A stretch of DNA of 64,000 bases, taken from NCBI RefSeq assembly GCF_900184265.1, contig NZ_FXXA01000002.1, positions 3,703,983 through 3,767,982 on the forward strand, in the 5' to 3' direction. Shown piece by piece: positions 8,398-17,255 of the stretch. A model generated the notes under the pieces. It searched no databases. It had not been told where the DNA came from and saw nothing but the letters and a program-made list of their open reading frames with translations. This DNA is from Eggerthella timonensis. Its GTDB lineage: Bacteria; Actinomycetota; Coriobacteriia; Coriobacteriales; Eggerthellaceae. Made by a program: the position numbers and the translations under genes. Position 1 is the stretch's first letter. The number at the start of each line of letters is the position of its first letter.

Positions 8398-11300
8398 ATG
8401 GCGAGCACTTACCGCAGCATCTGCGACCTGTACGCCGAGACGATGAAGTCGCTCATGGAATCGCCCGGCAGGTGGCTAGGCTTCCTACGGTCGGCAGGAC
8501 GGAACTACAAGCTGCCGTTCCATGAGCAACTTTTGGTGCATGCCCAGCGCCCGGACGCGACCGCCGTCCTGGAGATGGAGCGGTGGAACAATCGGTTCGG
8601 CCGCTGGGTCAACAAGGGGTCTACAGGCATCGCCGTCTTCGGGGAGCCGGGCAGCCCGCGCTTGCGCTATTACTTCGACGTTTCCGACACGCATGCAAGC
8701 CGCTACGCACGGCCAGTGCCGCTTTGGACGGCAAAGCCGGAGCACGCCGACGCCATCCTCGAATCCCTGCGCGAGTCCTTCGACGTTCCCAAGGATGAGC
8801 GGGAGCTGACGCTCGCCGTCGAATTGGCGATGCATACCATCGTCGCCGACAACCTGGGCGACTACCTCGACGACCTCAAACTCGCCGTAGAAGGAAGCCG
8901 TCTAGAGCTGATGGAGAACTCGGTTGTCCGCAGCAGCTTCAGAAGGGCGGTTTACGAGTCGGCGGCCTACACGGTCTGCCAGCGCATAGGCATTGAACAG
9001 GGTATCGAGGGGATAGCCCCCGAACGCCGCACCCTCGAACTGTTCAACACCCCGGCGACCATGAACGCGCTCGGGTGTGCGGTGTCCGATATGTCGGAAG
9101 TCGCGCTGCGCGAGGTGGCGCGGTGCGTCTTCGATCTCGAATCAGAGCGCGGCACTAATCGCAGCGTTGCACCCGGCAGCGTCGCATTCGATAATCCGAC
9201 GAAAGCACCGACGACAAGGAGCGAGGATGGAGATCACCTACGAGAAGGTCGGCGACTATCATCTGCCGATGCTGGAACCGGGCGAGAAGACCGCACCGAG
9301 CTTGGGGATGTGGGCGCAGATGAGACTGAGCTACCTCAAGAACCACCGGCGGGCGCTGTACACGAACCTGCTCACGACAGGCAAATTGAACGCGCATCTG
9401 GCCGAGGTGGAGAGCCAGGCGACGGAGACGATGGAACGGCTCACGTCGCAGATGGCGAAGCGCGAGGGCGTGGACGAGACGATGAAGAAGGCCGACCGGA
9501 TGGGCTGGGTGGGGATCATGTACGGCATCCAAGCGAGCGCCCGGGAGACGGTGATCCGGGACCTGATCCACAGCTAGCGGCGCTCCCCAGCGAGCGCGAG
9601 CAGATAGACGCCATCAACGAGGCGGGCGAGCAATCGCCCGCCTCGTTCGTTTCCGGGGGCGAACCCCTTGTACCGCTCGGCACGCCCGTCCGAATCGGGG
9701 CTGACGTCTACGAAATTGCCGGGTACGAGGGCGACACGGTGGTGCTGCACGACCCCACGTCGCCCCTCTTCCCCCGCGAAATGCCGCGTGCCGAGTTCGA
9801 ACGCAAGCTGAGGGAAACCCCGCAGCCGGAAACAGCGGAGACGGCGAAAAGCGAAAACCCACCATCCGAAAGAAAAATCCCTAGGCGCACCGCAGCCCGC
9901 AAGCCCAAGCATCCCGCCGCCCCATCGGGGCAGTCCGCCCTCAACCTGAGCCAGAACTTCGCGATCGACGACGACCGCCTCGGCGAGGGCACCGAGCGGA
10001 GCCGCCTCGACGCCAACCTCGAAGCGCTCCGAGTGCTGCACGAGGTCGATTCGGCGGGGCGCGAGGCCACGCTGGATGAGCAGCGGATCCTGTCGCGATT
10101 CACCGGCTGGGGAGCGCTCGCCAAGGTGTTCGACGAGCGCACCAGTGGCTGGCAGAAGGAGAAGGCGCTGGTGCGGGAAACCCTCACCGAGGCCGAGTAC
10201 GAGGCGGCGCGAGCGTCCACCCTCAACGCTCACTACACCTCGCCCGTCGTGGTAAAGGCGATGTACGAAGCGCTCGCCAACATGGGCTTTGCGGGCGGCA
10301 ACGTCCTGGAGCCGTCCTGCGGCACGGGCAACTTCTTCGGCCTCCTACCCGAAAACATGCACAGCAGCTCGCTCTACGGCGTGGAACTCGATCCGACGAC
10401 GGCGCGGATCGCGCAGCTCCTGTACCCGCAGGCCGACATACGCGCCACGGGGTTTGAGAGCGCGAGCTTCCCCAACGACTTCTTCGACGTGGCGGTAGGC
10501 AACGTGCCCTTCGGGAGCTACCAGATCGCGGACAAACGCTATGACGAGCACCGCTTCCTCGTTCACGACTACTTCTTCGCTAGAAGCCTCGACCTCGTGC
10601 GCCCCGGCGGCATCGTCGCGTTCGTCACGAGCAAGGGCACGATGGACAAGAAGAACCCCAGCGTGAGACAGCACCTGGCCGAGCGCGCCGAGCTGGTGGG
10701 CGCGGTGCGCCTACCCAACACGGCGTTCGCCGCGAATGCGGGAACCAAGGTCACAGCCGACATCGTCTTCTTGCAGAAACGCGACCGGCCAATCGTCTGC
10801 GAGCCGGACTGGGTGCATCTGGGCGAGACGAAGGACGGCATCGCCGTCAACTCGTACTTCGCCGAGCATCCAGAGATGGTGCTCGGTACCATGGTGCGCG
10901 GCAACGTGCTCCACTACGGGCGCGGCGACGAGACTTCCTGCGAACCCATCGAGGGAGCCGTGCTTTCCGAGCAGCTACGAAGCGCCGTCGCCAACATCCA
11001 CGCTCAAATCGCCGAGTACGAGCGCGACGAGCCGGATGCCGACGAGGGGGACGCCATCCGCGCCGACCCGAGCGTGCGGAACTACTCCTACGCCGTTGTG
11101 GGAGGCAAGGTCTACTACCGCATCGACTCGCTCATGCACCCCGCTGAACTAACGAAGACGGGAATAAGCCGCGTTAAGGGCATGGCGGGCATCAGGGACG
11201 TGCTGCGCGAGCTGATCGACCTGCAAACGAGGGACGCGCCGGACGACGAGATCGCAGCCTGCCAAGCCGAACTGAACAGCCTCTACGACGCTTACACAGC

Positions 11301-14300
11301 GAAGTACGGCATCTTGAACTCGCGGGGCAACTCATTGGCTTTCGGGCAGGACTCCGGCTACCCGCTCCTATGCGCGCTGGAGGACTTGGACGACGAGGGC
11401 AACCTCGCTGGCAAGGCCGATATGTTCACGAAGCGCACGATCCGCCCCAGCGCGCCCGTGACGCACGTCGAAACGCCCTCCGAGGCTCTGGCCGTCTCGC
11501 TTGGCGAGCGGGGACGCGTCGACCTGCCGTATATGGCGGAGCTTACTGGGACGAGCGAGCAGGATGTCGAGGACGGGCTGCGAGGCATCGTGTTCCGCGA
11601 CCCCGCGAGCGGCACCTGCCTGGCCGCCGACGAGTACCTGTCGGGCAACGTGAGGGACAAGCTGGCCGTCGCGCGCGACTTCGCGGAGCGCGACGAGAGG
11701 TATCTCCCCAACGTCGAGGCGCTGGAGCGGGTGCTGCCCGAGGACATCCCCGCGAGCGAGATAGGCGTGCGGCTCGGCACGACATGGGTGCCCGCGAACG
11801 ACGTGCAGGAGTTCGTCTATGAGCTTCTGGAAACCCCCGAGTGGAGGCGTGGCGAGATACGAGTGAACTACTCGCCCGTCTCGGCGCAATGGAGCGTCAC
11901 GGGGAAAAGCCGCGACAGCGGCAACGTCCTCGCCGTCTCGACGTACGGCACGAAGCGGGCGAACGCCTACCGCATCATCGAGGACAGCCTCAATCTGCGC
12001 GACGTGCGCATCTTCGACTACTTCGAGGACTCCGACGGCAAGCGCAAAGCAGTCCTCAACAGCAAGGAAACCGCAATAGCATTATCAAAGCAAGATGCGA
12101 TCAAGGAGGCTTTCAAAACATGGGTATTCGCCGACTCCGAGAGGCGGGCGCGACTGGTCAGAAAGTACAACGACACGTACAACTCCATGCGCCTGCGCAC
12201 CTTCGACGGCACCCACTTGACCTTTCCCGGCATGAATCCGGAGGTCAAGCTGCGCAAGCACCAGGTCGATGCCGTGGCGCGCATACTCTACGGCGGCAAC
12301 ACGCTGCTGGCTCACGAAGTGGGCGCGGGCAAGACCTACGTGATCGCCGCAGCCACGCAGGAACTCAGGCGCATTGGCCTCGCGACCAAGCCCCTCATCG
12401 TGGTGCCCAACCACCTGACCGAGCAGTGGGCGTCGGAGTACCTGCGGCTCTATCCGGCTGCGAATCTGCTGGTCGCATCCAAGCGGGATTTCGAGCGCAA
12501 GAACAGGCGGCGATTCTGCGCGCGCATCGCCACCGGCGACTACGACGCGGTGATCATGGGACACAGCCAGCTTGAAAAGATTCCCGTCTCCGTCGAACGG
12601 CAGGAGGAAATGATGCGCCGCGAGATCGCCGAGATCGCGCAGGGCATCGAGGAGATCCAGGCGCAGAGCGGCAAACGCGTATCCGTCAAGCAGCTAGAGT
12701 CCTCAAAAAAGAAACTGGAGACGCGCTTGACACGACTCAACGACCAGGAGCGCAAAGACGACGTGATCGAGTTCGAGCAGCTGGGGGTGGACAGGCTTTT
12801 CATCGACGAATCGCACTACTACAAGAACCTTTTCTTTTTTACAAAGATGCGCAACGTCGGCGGCATCGCGCAGGCCGAGGCCCAGAAGTCAAGCGATTTG
12901 TTTTTGAAATGCCGCTACCTCGACGAGGTGACGGGCGGCAAGGGCACCGTGTTCGCCACGGGCACGCCGGTCACGAACTCGATGGCCGAGCTGTATACCT
13001 TGCAGCGCTACCTGCAATACGACGAGCTGTCGCGCATGGAACTCGCGCACTTCGACTGCTGGGCATCCGTTTTTGGCGAGACAGTGACAGCCTTGGAGCT
13101 TGCGCCGGAGGGCACGGGATACAGGCAGAAAACGCGCTTCGCCAAGTTCTTCAACGTGCCTGAACTCATGGTTCTCTTTCGCCAATTCGCCGACATACAG
13201 ACCGCCGACATGCTTTCCCTTCCCACCCCGAAGGTGAACTGCCACAACGTTTCGGTCGAACCTTCGGAGTTCCAACGCGAATTGGTGCAGACCCTCGCCG
13301 TGCGCGCTGAACGGGTTCGCAAGGGAATGGTCACTCCGAAGCAGGACAACATGCTGCTCATCACCAACGACGGGCGAAAGCTGGCGCTCGACCAGCGCCT
13401 TGTAAGCCCCGAGCTGCCCGAGAGCGAGACCGGCAAGACAGCCGCCTGCGCGGCCAACGTCTTCGAGATTTGGGAGCGGCACAAGGAGGCGCGGCAAGCG
13501 CAGCTCGTGTTCTGCGACTTGTCCACGCCCAAGGCCGACGGGGCGTACTCCGTCTACAACGACATACGCGCCAAGCTGATCGAAAAGGGGGTGCCCGAGG
13601 ACGAGATAGCTTTCATTCATGATTTCAATACCGAATCGAAAAAGGCCGAGCTATTCGGCAAAGTAAGATCCGGGCAAGTGCGCGTGTTGCTCGGGAGCAC
13701 GCAGAAGATGGGCGCTGGCACCAACGTCCAGACGCGGCTCATCGCCCTGCACGACCTCGACTGCCCGTGGCGGCCATCGGACTTGCAGCAGCGCCTTGGC
13801 CGCATCGAGCGACAAGGCAACCTCAACGACGAAGTGGAGGTATACCGTTACGTCACCGAGGGCACGTTCGACGCCTACCTGTACCAGCTCGTCGAGTCGA
13901 AGCAAAAGTTCATCAGCCAAATAATGACCTCGAAGTCGCCCGTGCGAGCCGCCGCCGACGTGGACGAGACGGCGCTTTCCTATGCGGAATTGAAAGCACT
14001 CGCCAGCGGAAACCCCCTCATCAAGGAGCGCATGGACTTGGAGGTGGAGGTGTCGCGTTTGAAGCTTCTCAAAAGCGACTATCTGTCGCAGAAGTACGAC
14101 CTGGAGGACAAGCTCGTGAAAACCTACCCCCAGAAGATCGCCGCACTGAAGGAGCGCATCCGGAGATGCGAGGCTGACGTGGATACGGCAAGAGCAAACC
14201 CACCAGCCGAGAAGGAGAGCTTCAGCATGACCGTGGACGGCACAGTGCACGGCGACAAAGCCGAAGCCGGACACGCCATCCTGGAGCACGCGAAGACCCT

Positions 14301-14709
14301 AGCTTCGCCCTCGCCCGTGCCGCTGGGAAGCTACCGGGGGTTCGCCCTCGAGATTGGGTTCGATTCCACTTCGCGTCAGTTCGAGGTTTACGTCGCTGGA
14401 TCGCTGAAGCGCGCGGTGCCGCTCGGCACAGACGAGGCGGGGGCGATAACCCGCATCGACAACGCTATCGGACGGCTTGCACAAGACCTCGAGGCGGCGA
14501 AGCTGACCCTTGGGGACACCGAGAAGCAAGTCGCGAACGCGGAGGCCGAACTCGCAAAGCCCTTCGGCAAGGAGGCCGAGCTAGCCGACAAGTCGAAGCG
14601 TCTTGCCGAGCTGGACAAGCTGCTCGACATGGACAAAGCCGACCAACCGCAGCTTTGCAACGAGGATGGCGCTTCACCCGAAAGAAAGTCCATCGTTTTG
14701 GAGAGGTGA
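8398..14709 (+). CDS. Giant ArdC-like/N6-methylase/SNF2 helicase polyprotein of the ICE
   Basis: The 2103-aa protein is typical of Firmicutes-type ICEs. Residues ~1-260 form an ArdC-like region (FHEQLLVHAQRPDATAV). Next comes a low-conservation region that overlaps tnpV. A methyltransferase follows (LEPSCGTGNFFG near 635, GNVPFGSYQ near 700), then an SF2 helicase (EVGAGKTYVIAA near 1307, DESHYYKN near 1468, QQRLGRIERQGN near 1796). The likely role is protection or processing of incoming element DNA. AGGAGG precedes the ATG at 8398. The codons from 9227 to 9577 encode two proteins in different frames. An exact biochemical role is not established for the family. Confidence 0.85.
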   Translation: MASTYRSICDLYAETMKSLMESPGRWLGFLRSAGRNYKLPFHEQLLVHAQRPDATAVLEMERWNNRFGRWVNKGSTGIAVFGEPGSPRLRYYFDVSDTHASRYARPVPLWTAKPEHADAILESLRESFDVPKDERELTLAVELAMHTIVADNLGDYLDDLKLAVEGSRLELMENSVVRSSFRRAVYESAAYTVCQRIGIEQGIEGIAPERRTLELFNTPATMNALGCAVSDMSEVALREVARCVFDLESERGTNRSVAPGSVAFDNPTKAPTTRSEDGDHLREGRRLSSADAGTGREDRTELGDVGADETELPQEPPAGAVHEPAHDRQIERASGRGGEPGDGDDGTAHVADGEARGRGRDDEEGRPDGLGGDHVRHPSERPGDGDPGPDPQLAALPSEREQIDAINEAGEQSPASFVSGGEPLVPLGTPVRIGADVYEIAGYEGDTVVLHDPTSPLFPREMPRAEFERKLRETPQPETAETAKSENPPSERKIPRRTAARKPKHPAAPSGQSALNLSQNFAIDDDRLGEGTERSRLDANLEALRVLHEVDSAGREATLDEQRILSRFTGWGALAKVFDERTSGWQKEKALVRETLTEAEYEAARASTLNAHYTSPVVVKAMYEALANMGFAGGNVLEPSCGTGNFFGLLPENMHSSSLYGVELDPTTARIAQLLYPQADIRATGFESASFPNDFFDVAVGNVPFGSYQIADKRYDEHRFLVHDYFFARSLDLVRPGGIVAFVTSKGTMDKKNPSVRQHLAERAELVGAVRLPNTAFAANAGTKVTADIVFLQKRDRPIVCEPDWVHLGETKDGIAVNSYFAEHPEMVLGTMVRGNVLHYGRGDETSCEPIEGAVLSEQLRSAVANIHAQIAEYERDEPDADEGDAIRADPSVRNYSYAVVGGKVYYRIDSLMHPAELTKTGISRVKGMAGIRDVLRELIDLQTRDAPDDEIAACQAELNSLYDAYTAKYGILNSRGNSLAFGQDSGYPLLCALEDLDDEGNLAGKADMFTKRTIRPSAPVTHVETPSEALAVSLGERGRVDLPYMAELTGTSEQDVEDGLRGIVFRDPASGTCLAADEYLSGNVRDKLAVARDFAERDERYLPNVEALERVLPEDIPASEIGVRLGTTWVPANDVQEFVYELLETPEWRRGEIRVNYSPVSAQWSVTGKSRDSGNVLAVSTYGTKRANAYRIIEDSLNLRDVRIFDYFEDSDGKRKAVLNSKETAIALSKQDAIKEAFKTWVFADSERRARLVRKYNDTYNSMRLRTFDGTHLTFPGMNPEVKLRKHQVDAVARILYGGNTLLAHEVGAGKTYVIAAATQELRRIGLATKPLIVVPNHLTEQWASEYLRLYPAANLLVASKRDFERKNRRRFCARIATGDYDAVIMGHSQLEKIPVSVERQEEMMRREIAEIAQGIEEIQAQSGKRVSVKQLESSKKKLETRLTRLNDQERKDDVIEFEQLGVDRLFIDESHYYKNLFFFTKMRNVGGIAQAEAQKSSDLFLKCRYLDEVTGGKGTVFATGTPVTNSMAELYTLQRYLQYDELSRMELAHFDCWASVFGETVTALELAPEGTGYRQKTRFAKFFNVPELMVLFRQFADIQTADMLSLPTPKVNCHNVSVEPSEFQRELVQTLAVRAERVRKGMVTPKQDNMLLITNDGRKLALDQRLVSPELPESETGKTAACAANVFEIWERHKEARQAQLVFCDLSTPKADGAYSVYNDIRAKLIEKGVPEDEIAFIHDFNTESKKAELFGKVRSGQVRVLLGSTQKMGAGTNVQTRLIALHDLDCPWRPSDLQQRLGRIERQGNLNDEVEVYRYVTEGTFDAYLYQLVESKQKFISQIMTSKSPVRAAADVDETALSYAELKALASGNPLIKERMDLEVEVSRLKLLKSDYLSQKYDLEDKLVKTYPQKIAALKERIRRCEADVDTARANPPAEKESFSMTVDGTVHGDKAEAGHAILEHAKTLASPSPVPLGSYRGFALEIGFDSTSRQFEVYVAGSLKRAVPLGTDEAGAITRIDNAIGRLAQDLEAAKLTLGDTEKQVANAEAELAKPFGKEAELADKSKRLAELDKLLDMDKADQPQLCNEDGASPERKSIVLER
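9227..9577 (+). CDS. tnpV: TnpV-like protein, nested in another frame of the giant gene
   Basis: The 116-aa product matches the TnpV family: it starts MEITYEKVGDYHLPML, continues with YLKNHRRALYTNLL and ends with KADRMGWVGIMYGIQASA. It has its own AAGGAG five bases before the ATG at 9227. The larger gene stays open across it in another frame, giving a Gly/Asp/Arg-rich stretch with low-complexity character. TnpV proteins were named from mobile elements and their role is unknown. Confidence 0.8.
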   Translation: MEITYEKVGDYHLPMLEPGEKTAPSLGMWAQMRLSYLKNHRRALYTNLLTTGKLNAHLAEVESQATETMERLTSQMAKREGVDETMKKADRMGWVGIMYGIQASARETVIRDLIHS

Positions 14710-14745
14710 GCAAGGAAGCCTTATCGGAAACTAGGGACGGCTTGG

Positions 14746-14979
14746 CTACCGATCATCCAACGTCGGGTCGTCGGTCAGCGCGCCAGGTTGAACTCCTAAT
14801 GCGTCGGCGATTCTGCACAGAAGGGAATAGCGGATGTCGATCTCGCCTTTCTCAATCTTTATCAAATGAGAGTAACCCGTTCCCACTACGAGCGCAAAAC
14901 GGCGTACGGAAAGATTCTCCGCCATGCGGAGCTCTCTAATGCGCTGCCCGAGTTGAACCTGTCGATTCGCCGAATTCAT
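14746..14979 (-). CDS. XRE-family repressor, module 1
   Basis: The product is 77 aa, or 80 aa if the GTG at 14986-14988 is used. It is a single Cro/CI helix-turn-helix domain (VVGTGYSHLIKIEKGEIDIR). It is divergent from the small gene at 15119, and a 32-bp palindrome lies between them, the usual arrangement for an autorepressor. A second module of the same design follows at 15352-15860. Confidence 0.8.
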   Translation of the reverse strand: MNSANRQVQLGQRIRELRMAENLSVRRFALVVGTGYSHLIKIEKGEIDIRYSLLCRIADALGVQPGALTDDPTLDDR

Positions 14980-15007
14980 TATCTGCACAGCCTATGAGGT
15001 ACAATAA

Positions 15008-15039
15008 GGTTACTGGTGCGTGAGTACGCACCAGTAACC
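15008..15039. promoter_or_regulatory. Perfect palindrome, probable operator of XRE module 1
   Basis: Arms of 14 bp (GGTTACTGGTGCGT / ACGCACCAGTAACC) around GAGT, placed between divergent starts. Likely the binding site of the XRE protein encoded at 14746-14979. Confidence 0.65.
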
Positions 15040-15118
15040 CGAAAGACGAGACTTGGAGATTAGGACGTTTCCTTACCCTTATGCGACGAATCGCCCAACC
15101 CGATATTCGAGGAATTCA

Positions 15119-15307
15119 ATGGATAAGCTAAAGAATAGGATTCAGGAGATCGTCTGCGAAGCTGGCGCCGTCTTCTCGGTACTCGAAAACGAGGACGACG
15201 TAAGTGAGGCCGAGCGCATCCTTTATCGTCAGATAGAAGAACGCTCGATGGCCGTCAGATCAGCACGCTCGACGAGCGAGAGCGCGAAGAATCCAGAAGC
15301 CTCTTGA
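15119..15307 (+). CDS. Small helical protein, XRE module 1 partner
   Basis: The 62-aa product is acidic and helical. Its central stretch (FSVLENEDDVSEAERILYRQ) resembles the gene at 15666 in pattern, with FETLSDDETCKVEAMLRFE in the same place. GAGGA lies five bases before the ATG at 15119. No known domain is recognised. Its position across an operator from a repressor suggests a regulated effector or antirepressor; this is inference. Confidence 0.5.
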   Translation: MDKLKNRIQEIVCEAGAVFSVLENEDDVSEAERILYRQIEERSMAVRSARSTSESAKNPEAS

Positions 15308-15351
15308 ACGCGACTCGTCATTTTATGCATGAATGCGCAGGAGTAAAAGCG

Positions 15352-15573
15352 TCACTGCATGAGTTCGGACGCGTCGACCCCGAGAGCGTCGGCGATTTCC
15401 CAAAGCCTCACGTACTTGACGTTGCATTCGCCGCGCTCCAAGGCGCTAACATAGTTCTGCGAACCGCCGATCATTGCGGCAAGTTTTTCCTGCGAGAGCC
15501 CTTGGGCTTTTCTCGCTTTGCGAATGGCAGCGCCAAGCAACGGCACTCTGTCTTTAGGGGCAATTTTCTCCAT
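15352..15573 (-). CDS. XRE-family repressor, module 2
   Basis: The 73-aa product is one helix-turn-helix domain with LGAAIRKARKAQGLSQEKLA and the recognition region GSQNYVSALERGE. The start is the ATG at 15571-15573, because longer versions would cross the operator palindrome at 15603-15626. It faces the small gene at 15666. Confidence 0.8.
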   Translation of the reverse strand: MEKIAPKDRVPLLGAAIRKARKAQGLSQEKLAAMIGGSQNYVSALERGECNVKYVRLWEIADALGVDASELMQ

Positions 15574-15602
15574 ATGCGAATTTTCGCCCGGAATTTGAAA
15601 TG

Positions 15603-15626
15603 TTTTAGCGTGTGCGCACGCTAAAA
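15603..15626. promoter_or_regulatory. Palindrome, probable operator of XRE module 2
   Basis: Ten-bp arms TTTTAGCGTG / CACGCTAAAA around TGCG, between the divergent starts at 15573 and 15666. The sequence differs from the module 1 operator, so the two repressors probably do not share sites. Confidence 0.65.
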
Positions 15627-15665
15627 TAGCTTTTATTTTCGCAATGCATCTAAGGCGGGCATCGA

Positions 15666-15860
15666 ATGCTGAGAGACGTTGATCTACGAAGAATTGCCAC
15701 CATCGCCGACCATGTCGAATCTCTTTTCGAGACGCTTTCGGATGACGAGACATGCAAAGTTGAGGCGATGCTCCGTTTTGAAATCTCGTATCAAGCGGCG
15801 ATAGCCCAATCCAGATGCGTCGAACCACCGAACGGATGGGATCTCTGCGGGCGACGCTAA
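15666..15860 (+). CDS. Small helical protein, XRE module 2 partner
   Basis: The 64-aa product is acidic in its middle and ends in GWDLCGRR. Its pattern is similar to the 15119-15307 product, suggesting the two modules are ancient duplicates. Shine-Dalgarno evidence is weak. No function is recognised. Confidence 0.4.
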   Translation: MLRDVDLRRIATIADHVESLFETLSDDETCKVEAMLRFEISYQAAIAQSRCVEPPNGWDLCGRR

Positions 15861-15931
15861 TTCCAAACCGTGCGCTCCCTCGACACCACAATCCCCAGAC
15901 AGCCCATACCACTAAACAGGAGGCAAACACC

Positions 15932-16084
15932 TTCGTTGTCGCACACGGGTACGACGAGAGAACCGGGGAATGGTCGCATGACGACTACCTTGACACAGCC
16001 GCAGAGGCCGCCGAAACGTTGAACCGTAAAACGGTCAGACACCCAAGAAGCAGAATGCGCGAACATCGGGAGCCGGAGCGATAG
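15932..16084 (+). pseudogene. Possible small gene lacking a usable start
   Basis: An open frame reads FVVAHGYDERTGEWSHDDYL and continues to a stop at 16084. AGGAGG stands about ten bases before it, but there is no ATG, GTG or TTG in this frame at the right distance. Either the start was lost, or the frame belongs to a longer reading from 15815 that lacks ribosome-binding evidence. Confidence 0.3.
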
Positions 16085-16107
16085 ACGCAGGGGACTACAA
16101 AAAACTA

Positions 16108-16136
16108 GAGCGGAATCACTTTCCGTGATTCCGCTC
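16108..16136. terminator. Bidirectional terminator
   Basis: Perfect 11-bp stem GAGCGGAATCA / TGATTCCGCTC, with A-rich DNA on the left and right. It lies between convergent transcription of the XRE module 2 region and the Abi gene. Confidence 0.75.
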
Positions 16137-16181
16137 CGCAAAAACGTCGAACGTTTTTCTGTGTCCTGACAGTATGACAGG

Positions 16182-17138
16182 TTAAAACCATCTGTCAAAT
16201 ACCTTCTTTAGAAAACCGAACGACGACGAGATCGTGTTGTTTGACGCATAGTAGGAAGCGTGCTCGTCCATCCGACGGGCAAGAGCCGACAAGCTTGCGG
16301 ATGCCCTGCGGTGGGAGGATTCCCCGCACACCATCCGCGTGTAGGCATAGAGCGTCGTCGTGATTTGCTGGATGGCCACGTTGCGCATTTTCCTCCTGCG
16401 CAACGCCTTGGAGATACCGGCGGCGGCCAGCGCATCAGAAACGGGCTTGTAGTTTCCGATCCGTGAGTCTTGACCCACAAATCCGTTGACGATATTGGAT
16501 GAGTGAGCCGCCGCGTTCCTCACCGACTTCGCTTGGCGGAGAAGGTAGTGCTCGTCCTTCAGTACCGAATCGCGCCAACGGTCAGCGCAGAATTTGTAGA
16601 AGCCGATGAAGGTTCCGAACGATACCGATTCAACGAACACCCAGACCGGCATATCGTTTCGATATTTCGCGACCATCTCACCGCAATAGGGATCTCTGGA
16701 CATAATGTCCAGCTCCCCCTCGATACGCCGCCTCCTAGCCGTGGAGAGGGATGCCAAATAATCGGACACGACCGAATAACCGTCTTCCCCCTCCCTTCCC
16801 CCGACCATGTTGAGCAGCTTCACCTTGGAAAAGTGCTCAATGTCGAGCGTCATGGTGAGGAGCGTGTATCGCAAAAGCTGGTCGATGGACGCCAAGTCCT
16901 TCAAGTAGGCGAAATCAAGATTGGCGTACTCCCCGTCGTGCGTGCCGCCGTACCGAACAGGGAACAGCTTGCGATAGGAAGCGACCTTGTAATAGTTGTT
17001 CTTTTCGACAAGATATTGAGCAGCTTCGGCTTTGCTGCATTCCTCGAAGCGCACACCCCGGGCTTCAAGATGCTCTATCTGAGCCTCGACCGACAGCATC
17101 GGCTTGACGTTCGTTCCCGCTAAACGCGCTTCATCCAT
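16182..17138 (-). CDS. Abi family (AbiD/F-like) abortive infection protein
   Basis: The product is about 318 aa with the Abi_2 hallmark near its N-terminus (LVEKNNYYKVASYRKLFPV) and the family's DLASIDQLLRYTLL region. Such proteins are linked to abortive infection against phages. The ATG at 17136-17138 has GGGGGT seven bases upstream, so I prefer it to the starts at 17165 and 17198. It is antisense to the backbone genes, typical of cargo inserted between transfer-module genes. Its target is unknown. Confidence 0.8.
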   Translation of the reverse strand: MDEARLAGTNVKPMLSVEAQIEHLEARGVRFEECSKAEAAQYLVEKNNYYKVASYRKLFPVRYGGTHDGEYANLDFAYLKDLASIDQLLRYTLLTMTLDIEHFSKVKLLNMVGGREGEDGYSVVSDYLASLSTARRRRIEGELDIMSRDPYCGEMVAKYRNDMPVWVFVESVSFGTFIGFYKFCADRWRDSVLKDEHYLLRQAKSVRNAAAHSSNIVNGFVGQDSRIGNYKPVSDALAAAGISKALRRRKMRNVAIQQITTTLYAYTRMVCGESSHRRASASLSALARRMDEHASYYASNNTISSSFGFLKKVFDRWF

Positions 17139-17255
17139 CGTGTACCCCCTATCGGCGACAGCCATTGTACCAAGGTTCGCGCCTGACCACGAGTGCATTG
17201 CTCAAACTCCCAACTCCATTTCCCCATTCGATTAAAAACGCCTGGAGGTGCCCCC

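Noticed and set aside
9155-10233. Long antisense frames opposite the giant ICE gene
   Set aside because: High-GC shadow frames without domain signatures or Shine-Dalgarno sequences; the plus-strand frames carry recognisable motifs.
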